Source of the DNA: Variovorax sp. EL159
GTDB lineage: Bacteria > Pseudomonadota > Gammaproteobacteria > Burkholderiales > Burkholderiaceae_C
Direction of reading: 5' to 3'
Assembly (NCBI RefSeq): GCF_900100965.1
Contig: NZ_FMUJ01000007.1
Location: 141,690-205,689 of the forward strand
DNA: 64,000 bases
Notes under the pieces: generated by a model
Databases searched by the model: none
What the model was told of the DNA's origin: nothing
What the model saw: the letters and a program-made list of their open reading frames with translations, nothing else
Shown: one piece after another, positions 59,227-64,000 of the stretch
Layout: each line of letters begins with the position of its first letter
Position numbering within the stretch: the stretch's first letter is position 1
Position numbers and translations under genes: made by a program

Positions 59227-59729
59227 GGTGCGAGCAGGTAGCAATGCTCGATGGCCTTGAGCATGTAGTTGTTGACCGTGCGCACCGTCACGCCCAGGCG
59301 CCGGGCGATCTCGGCGTAGGTGAGCCCGTCGAGCTGCGAAAGGATGAAGGCCTGCCGCACCGCCGGCTTCATGCCGTCGAGCATGGCGTCAATGGCCGTG
59401 AGGGCTTCGAGCACGATGGCCCGCGCTTCGAGCGACGGCATCTGCGGCTCGGGCAGCGCGGCCAGCGTGTCGAGGTAGGCCCGCTCGAGCGCGCGGCGCC
59501 GGTGGAAGTCGACCACCAGTCCATGCGCGATGGTTGCCAGGTACGCGCGGGGCTCGGCCGCCGCCACGGGCTCCTTCTTGCTCAGCACGCGCACGAAGGT
59601 GTCGTGCGCAAGGTCGGCGGCGTTGTGCGAGCAGCCCAGCTTTCTGCGCAGCCACGCATGCAGCCACCCGTGATGGTCGCTGTACAACCCCTTCACTTGA
59701 TGCTGCAACGCGAACTCGGCGGCCGACAT
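59223..59729 (-). CDS. ECF sigma factor, FecI type (unit 2)
   Basis: Sigma-70 family factor of 168 aa with region 2 (KGLYSDHHGWLHAWLRRKLG, CSHNAADLAHDTFVRVL, EPRAYLATIAHGLVVDFHRR) and region 4 (MKPAVRQAFILSQLDGLTYA, EIARRLGVTVRTVNNYML). It resembles the unit 1 factor along its whole length but is clearly not a recent duplicate. A Fur-box-like sequence lies 38-62 bases upstream. Residue pattern and genetic position assign it to the iron-starvation class, although a ligand cannot be named. Confidence 0.93.
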   Translation of the reverse strand: MSAAEFALQHQVKGLYSDHHGWLHAWLRRKLGCSHNAADLAHDTFVRVLSKKEPVAAAEPRAYLATIAHGLVVDFHRRRALERAYLDTLAALPEPQMPSLEARAIVLEALTAIDAMLDGMKPAVRQAFILSQLDGLTYAEIARRLGVTVRTVNNYMLKAIEHCYLLAP

Positions 59730-59766
59730 GGCATTCCCACGCAGCCGGTCAAGCCGCGGTCAGAAG

Positions 59767-59791
59767 TTAATAAGAACTGTTCTCAATTATA
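59767..59791 (-). promoter_or_regulatory. Fur-box-like operator before sigma gene of unit 2
   Basis: On the minus strand AATTGAGAACAGTTCTTATT is a near-palindrome (TGAGAAC / GTTCTTA), similar to the Fur consensus and to the box in front of the first sigma gene. It lies 38 bases upstream of the start codon. Confidence 0.7.
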
Positions 59792-59859
59792 CAAAAGACC
59801 TCATGGCTTGGGACGGGCCGCCGTTGCCGGATGGCATCCGGCACGGTCGCGAAGCGGCG

Positions 59860-59988
59860 CTACGGGCAGATCGCCATCCATTCGCAGACGTTGAACCCCA
59901 GGTAGAGCATCACGACCGCCGCCACGGCAACCCAATGCCAGTGCCGCTGCAGCGCCCTGCAGAGCGCGTGGGCCGCGAGTCTCGCCAT
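59860..59988 (-). CDS. Small 42-aa membrane protein downstream of the antiporter
   Basis: A short frame starting at ATG 59988 encodes MARLAAHALCRALQRHWHW, then VAVAAVVMLYLGFNV as one hydrophobic helix, and ends CEWMAICP. It has an Arg/His-rich N-terminus and three Cys (10, 35, 41). It starts 16 bases after the antiporter's stop codon on the same strand and is followed at 59825-59843 by a perfect 8-bp hairpin (TGCCGGAT-ggc-ATCCGGCA). No strong Shine-Dalgarno is visible. The position suggests a small accessory subunit, but the coding status is uncertain. Confidence 0.4.
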   Translation of the reverse strand: MARLAAHALCRALQRHWHWVAVAAVVMLYLGFNVCEWMAICP

Positions 59989-60004
59989 GGAACGCGGCCG
60001 TGCG

Positions 60005-61009
60005 TCAGCTGAAATACCAGACGACGTACCCCGCGAAGACGAAGTACAGCAGGCCTGCGCTGGCCAGCAGCCGGGTGTCCATGACGCCCCGCCGGAACAG
60101 CGACCACAGGAAGGCCACGGCCACCATCGTCACCACGGCCGCCGCCATGAGCGGCCCGTCGAACAGCCACGGCGTGAAGAACAGGCCCAAGGCGCTGGGA
60201 ATCGTCGCCTGGATCATCATGGCGCCGGAGATGTTGGCAAGCGCCAGTCGCTCCTTGCCCTGGCGCACCCAGATCAACGCGTTCATCGTCTCCGGCAGCT
60301 CGGTGGCCACCGGGCTCAGCAGCAGCGCCACCATGTGCGGCGACATGCCGAACGCGATGCCGAGCGATTCGAGCTGGATGACGAAGACATGCGATGCCGC
60401 CGCGACGACCGCCAGTGCCGCGATGGTTTGCAGCGCCACCCAGAACAGGGTCGGGTTGGCGTCCTTCGGGCGGATCTTGAGCGGCTCGAAATCTTCCGCG
60501 CCCTCGCTTTCTCCACCCCGAAGCTCACGCCAGACGTAGATCGCATAGGCCGCCAGGAACAGCACGCCGAGCCACGGCTTGATGCTGAAGACCACCAGGC
60601 CCAGGCCCGCCTTCACCACGAAGATCGCCATGAACCAGGCCTGGTCGCGGCTCAGCCTGCGCTGGTCGACGGCAACCTCGTGCCGGTTGGCCAGCCCCTG
60701 CTGCTTGCGCCGGTTGGCGATCAGCGCAAAGCCGACCACCGCGTAGGCAATGGTGGCAAGGACCAGCGGGCCGCCGAGGGCGGCGCCGACACCGATGTCC
60801 TTCTGCGCCGGCGTGCTGCCCATCACCACGGCAGTGAAGGTGACGGCGCTTTCCGGCAACGCGGTGCCGAATGCCGCAAGCACGGTGCCGGTGGCGGTGG
60901 CGCTGAGGTTCAGGCGGTGGCCGAGCCACTCCACGCCATTGACGAAGAACTCGCAGGCGAAATAGATCGCGCCTGCGGACAAGGCAAACAAGACCAATGT
61001 AGTAAGCAT
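60005..61009 (-). CDS. CaCA-family cation (Ca2+/Na+ type) antiporter
   Basis: Membrane protein of 334 aa with about ten helices and two alpha-repeat motifs of the CaCA superfamily: VLAAFGTALPESAVTFTAVV near residue 45 and LLLSPVATELPETMNALIWV in the second half. The acidic residues of both (Glu in LPES and LPET) should bind the cation. The leader RNA carries a yybP-ykoY riboswitch-like structure, so it may export Mn2+ or Ca2+ as Mn2+ rises. The ATG at 61009 is the family start; an ATG thirteen codons earlier falls in the leader. Confidence 0.88.
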   Translation of the reverse strand: MLTTLVLFALSAGAIYFACEFFVNGVEWLGHRLNLSATATGTVLAAFGTALPESAVTFTAVVMGSTPAQKDIGVGAALGGPLVLATIAYAVVGFALIANRRKQQGLANRHEVAVDQRRLSRDQAWFMAIFVVKAGLGLVVFSIKPWLGVLFLAAYAIYVWRELRGGESEGAEDFEPLKIRPKDANPTLFWVALQTIAALAVVAAASHVFVIQLESLGIAFGMSPHMVALLLSPVATELPETMNALIWVRQGKERLALANISGAMMIQATIPSALGLFFTPWLFDGPLMAAAVVTMVAVAFLWSLFRRGVMDTRLLASAGLLYFVFAGYVVWYFS

Positions 61010-61082
61010 GGAACGTGGGGCGCCAGACAAGCAGTGAACCATTGGCACAGCAACGTGGCTCGTCCGGCTGACGGTTCACGCT

Positions 61083-61216
61083 GTGGCCAAAGGTCTCGCT
61101 GGTCAAGCCGGAAACCGAGACGGTTCCGGTTGAAGCTCACGCCATGGAATTCGCAGAACTCCAAGACTGTTGACGTGAGCACCTCTCGAAGAACGAAAGG
61201 TTAGCTACTCCCCAAT
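61083..61216 (-). promoter_or_regulatory. yybP-ykoY (manganese) riboswitch-like leader
   Basis: On the minus strand, about 75 bases upstream of the antiporter gene, the hallmarks of the yybP-ykoY element are seen in order: GGGGAGTAGCTA at the 5' side (61213-61202), GTGCTCACGTCAACAG in the middle (near 61182-61167), and the closing GAGACCTTTGGCC (61097-61085). In characterised members Mn2+ bridges the two junction loops and turns on export genes. Structure was judged by motif only, not by covariance search. Confidence 0.82.
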
Positions 61217-61229
61217 GACAGGAGCCGCG

Positions 61230-61238
61230 ATTATGCCA
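61230..61238 (-). promoter_or_regulatory. Extended -10 promoter of the riboswitch transcript
   Basis: The sequence TGG-CATAAT on the minus strand fits an extended -10 element. Transcription would start about 61222, a few bases before the riboswitch. No convincing -35 box lies 17 bases further upstream, which suits an extended -10 promoter. Confidence 0.45.
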
Positions 61239-61288
61239 AGCCCGGAAGAAAAAGAGATGACAGGCGATAGGACTCCGTTGCCATCCCC

Positions 61289-62206
61289 TCAAACTGCGGG
61301 TTGACTGCGGCGGCCCGGCCCGCGCGCCGGCCCCTTGCCGGAGACGACGATCTCGGCGCTTTCGACAAAGCCCTGGATCAGCCGCAGGCGCGGCGATGCA
61401 CGCTGCCACAGGATGCCGAAGCGCCGCGGCTCCGACGGCAGCGGCAACGGGATCTTCGTCACGCGCTGGCCTTCCAGCAGCGGCGATGCGATGTCGGGCA
61501 CCAGCGAAACGCCCAGGCCCCGATCGACCATCATCGCGATGGCCAGCAGCGAACTGAGCTCGAAGCGCTCCTGCGGCACGATGCCCGCCGCGCGCAGGTA
61601 GCGGTCGGCCTGCTTGCCGCCGCCGAGGTTGCGGTCGTAGCGAATCAGCGGCGAGGTTCTCAGCAGTTCGTGCGGATCGCGCCGCGCCAGGCGGCTCGGC
61701 GCCAGCAGCACCAGCGGCTCTTCGCGCAGCAGCGACCAGTCGAAGGTCTTGGCGAGCACATAGGGCGGGTACAGGCACACGGCCGCGTCGAGCTCGCCCT
61801 GCTGCACCGCCTTGTAGAGCGTCGCCGTCGTGCCCGATTGCAAAAAGACCTTGGCGCCCGGATGCGTCTTCACGAAGCGCGCGAGGATGTCCGGCAGCAG
61901 GCTGTGAATGGCCGTGTTGATAGTGCCGATGAGCAGCTCGCCACCCGCCGCGTCGCTGCCCAGCAGCGCCTTGATGTCGCCCACCTCCCGCAGCAGGTTG
62001 CGGGCCCTCTGCACCAGCTGGTGCCCCGCCTCGGTGGGCTGCACCGTGCGGCCGGCGCGCGCCAGCAGCGGCGCATTGAGTTCGCGCTCCAGCGTGCGGA
62101 TCTGCTGGGCCACCGCCGCGGGCGTCAGGTCGAGGCGGCGCGCGGCCTCCGACATCGAGCCCGATTCCACCACCAGGAGAAAGCTGTGCAGGTAGGCCGT
62201 TTCCAT
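61289..62206 (-). CDS. LysR-family transcriptional regulator
   Basis: Regulator of 305 aa. The N-terminal helix-turn-helix METAYLHSFLLVVESGSMSE, AARRLDLTPAAVAQQIRTLE, RELNAPLLARAGRTVQPTEA is typical, and the remainder is the effector-binding domain (ELLIGTINTAIHSLLPDILA). It diverges from a CitE-like lyase gene with 76 bases between the starts, the classic layout in which the regulator controls the neighbouring operon. An operator-like near-palindrome stands in the gap. The effector is unknown, but an acid or acyl-CoA compound is plausible. Confidence 0.93.
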   Translation of the reverse strand: METAYLHSFLLVVESGSMSEAARRLDLTPAAVAQQIRTLERELNAPLLARAGRTVQPTEAGHQLVQRARNLLREVGDIKALLGSDAAGGELLIGTINTAIHSLLPDILARFVKTHPGAKVFLQSGTTATLYKAVQQGELDAAVCLYPPYVLAKTFDWSLLREEPLVLLAPSRLARRDPHELLRTSPLIRYDRNLGGGKQADRYLRAAGIVPQERFELSSLLAIAMMVDRGLGVSLVPDIASPLLEGQRVTKIPLPLPSEPRRFGILWQRASPRLRLIQGFVESAEIVVSGKGPARGPGRRSQPAV

Positions 62207-62219
62207 GAAGATAATTTTC

Positions 62220-62236
62220 CTATCATCTGATCATAG
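62220..62236. promoter_or_regulatory. Candidate LysR operator in the divergent promoter region
   Basis: CTATCATC-T-GATCATAG is a 17-base near-perfect palindrome (7 of 8 arm positions pair). It lies 14 bases from the regulator start and 47 bases from the lyase start, a suitable place for a LysR-type binding site controlling both. Confidence 0.5.
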
Positions 62237-62282
62237 AGAGCATATGTTTTTCTAATCTCATGAACTGCACACACTGCGGTGC

Positions 62283-63155
62283 ATGAGAAGCAAACTGTTC
62301 GTTCCCGGCACGCGCCCCGAGTTGTTCGCCAAGGCGTTGGGCAGCGCGGCCGATGGCATCTGCCTCGACCTGGAAGACGCGGTGTCCGAACCGCGCAAGG
62401 ACGAGGCGCGCGACACCGTGCGGCAACTGCTGCTGCAAGGCGGCGAGGCCACCGCATCCGGCAAGACGCTGATCGTTCGCGTCAACGCCATGGACACGCC
62501 GCACTTCGCGCACGACGTGGCAGCGACGGTGCAACCCGGCGTGCACCTCATCAACCTGCCGAAGCCGGAAAGCCCCGCGCATGTGCGCGCCGCGGTCGAG
62601 GCGATCGAGCGCGCCGAACAGGCCAACGGCGTGCGCACGCCCGTCGGCCTGCTGCTGAACATCGAGTCGCCCGCTGCCTTGCGCACGGCATCGCAACTCG
62701 CACTGGCCCATCCGCGCGTAGTAGGCCTGCAGCTGGGCCTGGGCGACCTGTTCGAGCCGCTGGGCATTGCGCGGCGCGAGCCGGCGGCCATCCAGCAGGC
62801 GATGTTCGCGGTGCGCATGGCCGCCGGCGAAGCGGGCATCTACGCCTACGACTGTGCCTTCGCCGACATCCGCGACGCCGAAGGATTCCGCGCCGAGGCC
62901 ATGCTGTCGCGCAACCTCGGCTTTCTCGGAAAGACCTGCATCCACCCGAGCCAGATCGCCATCGCCAACGAGGTGTTCCGCCCCACCGACGAAGAAATCG
63001 CGCACGCATGCAAGGTGGTCGAGGCCGCCCGCGACGCCGATGCGAATGGCGTGGGCGCCTATGTGGTGGACGGAAAAATGATCGACATCCCCTTCGTGAT
63101 CCGCGCGCGCGCCATCGTGGCGAGCGCGCGCAGCCTCGGCCTGCTGCCGGGCTGA
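62283..63155 (+). CDS. HpcH/HpaI aldolase / CitE-like lyase family protein
   Basis: Protein of 290 aa of the citrate-lyase-beta-like superfamily. It begins MRSKLFVPGTRPELFAKALG and has DGICLDLEDAVSEPRKDEAR with the metal-binding acidic residues, LIVRVNAMDTPHF, VGLLLNIESPAALRTASQL (second acidic ligand), and FLGKTCIHPSQIAIANEVF. Members cleave malyl-CoA, citramalyl-CoA or methyl-branched acyl-CoA esters; the partner CoA transferase is not in the window. It starts the operon that also contains the Bug protein 37 bases downstream. Confidence 0.9.
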   Translation: MRSKLFVPGTRPELFAKALGSAADGICLDLEDAVSEPRKDEARDTVRQLLLQGGEATASGKTLIVRVNAMDTPHFAHDVAATVQPGVHLINLPKPESPAHVRAAVEAIERAEQANGVRTPVGLLLNIESPAALRTASQLALAHPRVVGLQLGLGDLFEPLGIARREPAAIQQAMFAVRMAAGEAGIYAYDCAFADIRDAEGFRAEAMLSRNLGFLGKTCIHPSQIAIANEVFRPTDEEIAHACKVVEAARDADANGVGAYVVDGKMIDIPFVIRARAIVASARSLGLLPG

Positions 63156-63192
63156 CCCTCTCGCTTCAAGAAAAAAACCGGAGACAAGACAC

Positions 63193-64000
63193 ATGCCCTC
63201 ATCCCTTCGCCTGCGCGATCTTGGCCTTGCCATGGCCCTTCTTTCGGGCATTGGCCTGCCGGGCACCTGCGCATTCGCACAACCGCCCGCGTACCCGGCC
63301 AAGCCCGTCACCATCGTCGTTCCCTATCCGGCCGGCGGCTCGAACGACACCTTCGCGCGGCAGGTGGCCAAGGAACTGGGCGACGAACTCAAGCAGCCCG
63401 TGATCATCGACAACCGCCCCGGCGCGAGCGGCAACACCGGCACCGCGCAGGTCGCCAAGGCCACGCCCGACGGCTACCTGCTGGTGGCGGTGTCTTCGAG
63501 CATGACGACCAACGCGGCCGTGCAATCGAAGCTCCCCTTCGATCCGGTCAAGGGCCTGGCGCCCGTGGCCATGTTCGCCAAGGGACCGTTCATCGTCGCG
63601 GTCAACAACGACTTTCCGGCAAAGACGCCGGCCGAGCTGATCGCCGCCATCAAGGCGAAGCCGGGCCAGTACAACTACGCGTCGTCGGGCTCGGGTAGCG
63701 TCAACCAGTTCGGCACCGAGCTGCTCAAGGCCAAGGTGGGCGACCTGCAGATCGCGCACATCCCCTACAAGGGCATGGGCCCGGCCGTGACCGACCTGAT
63801 CGGCAACCAGACGCAGCTGCTGATCTCCAGCGGCCCGTCGCTGCTGCCGATGGTGCGTGCCGGCAAGCTGCGTGCCGTCGGCATCACGAGCCTGAAGGCC
63901 AGCCCGGTCGCGCCCGAACTCACGCCCATGTCCACGGCCGTGCCGGGCTACGAATTCGAACTCTGGTGGGGCCTGCTGGCACCGGCCGGCACACCGCCCG
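63193..64000 (+). CDS. Bug-family (TTT) periplasmic substrate-binding protein, 3' end outside window
   Basis: The first 269 residues of a tripartite tricarboxylate transporter receptor-like protein. A signal peptide (GLAMALLSGIGLPGTCAFAQ) precedes PAKPVTIVVPYPAGGSNDTF, the hallmark of the Bug family, then DNRPGASGNTGTAQVAKATP, DGYLLVAVSSSMTTN and IPYKGMGPAVTDLIGNQTQL. Over 100 such genes occur in some Burkholderiales. GGAGACA precedes the ATG. The partnership with the CitE-like lyase suggests uptake of an organic acid that the lyase pathway consumes. The frame is open to the window end. Confidence 0.93.
   Translation, partial: MPSSLRLRDLGLAMALLSGIGLPGTCAFAQPPAYPAKPVTIVVPYPAGGSNDTFARQVAKELGDELKQPVIIDNRPGASGNTGTAQVAKATPDGYLLVAVSSSMTTNAAVQSKLPFDPVKGLAPVAMFAKGPFIVAVNNDFPAKTPAELIAAIKAKPGQYNYASSGSGSVNQFGTELLKAKVGDLQIAHIPYKGMGPAVTDLIGNQTQLLISSGPSLLPMVRAGKLRAVGITSLKASPVAPELTPMSTAVPGYEFELWWGLLAPAGTPP

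Noticed and set aside
44531..59729. Recent duplication of the iron units
   Set aside because: Sigma factors, FecR proteins and receptors are similar in plan but too different in sequence, and the secreted genes are unrelated, so recent tandem duplication is unlikely.
1..64000. CRISPR arrays, tRNA/rRNA genes, insertion sequences, prophage genes
   Set aside because: None was recognised. The repeats found have only two copies or short units, and no transposase, integrase or Cas motif was seen.

Overview
The window is GC-rich, dense, IS-free chromosomal DNA of a betaproteobacterium. The bamE-fur divergon, the hpf-ptsN-hprK block, the three-subunit pntAa-pntAb-pntB, the BioMNY operon and a Bug-type solute-binding protein together point to Burkholderiales, most likely Comamonadaceae (Variovorax-like). 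This placement is inferred from gene order and remembered protein similarity, not from a database search. No tRNA, rRNA, CRISPR array, insertion sequence or prophage was seen.

Layout. (1) 1-4.8 kb: glycogen metabolism, with the end of glgC, then glgA and glgP. (2) 5-12.7 kb: envelope and core regulation. exbD/exbB, dapB and bamE lie on the minus strand, fur diverges from bamE, then hprK, ptsN, hpf and a UvrD-type helicase follow. (3) 13-31.5 kb: transport and metabolism: corA, a DUF1275 membrane protein, the dppBCDFA-mtnN peptide-uptake operon, two acyl-CoA synthetases, a proton-translocating transhydrogenase, an orphan response regulator, and the pair nudJ/mnmA. (4) 31.5-40.1 kb: a more accessory stretch: a luciferase-like oxidoreductase, a zinc-ribbon/FxLYD membrane protein, an SMI1/KNR4-type protein, a VanW-glycosyltransferase fusion, a DUF6891-type protein, an isochorismatase-like hydrolase whose nucleophile position is Gly, and a small secreted repeat protein. 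(5) 40.1-44.5 kb: the biotin transporter bioMNY, a PEP-mutase-family protein, a YebC-family regulator and a GFA-family protein. (6) 44.5-59.8 kb: an iron island with two parallel cell-surface signalling units, each read as sigma factor - FecR - TonB receptor with STN domain - secreted protein - PepSY membrane protein, and each preceded by a Fur-box-like sequence. A FetAB-type exporter lies between them. In the second unit the last gene fuses PepSY to flavodoxin and NADPH-reductase modules. (7) 60-61.2 kb: a cation/Ca2+ antiporter behind a yybP-ykoY (Mn2+) riboswitch-like leader. (8) 61.3-64 kb: a LysR regulator divergent from a CitE-like lyase and a Bug periplasmic binding protein that runs off the window.

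How the genes work together. In each iron unit the outer-membrane receptor is expected to sense its ligand through its STN domain, relieve the FecR anti-sigma factor and release the ECF sigma factor. Fur controls the sigma genes, and fur itself is in the window. ExbB/ExbD could supply energy to TonB receptors, although no tonB gene is present. The most notable non-coding signals are the riboswitch, two strong intrinsic terminators, an 83-bp structured dispersed repeat present twice, and a 57-nt pure purine tract in the hpf leader.
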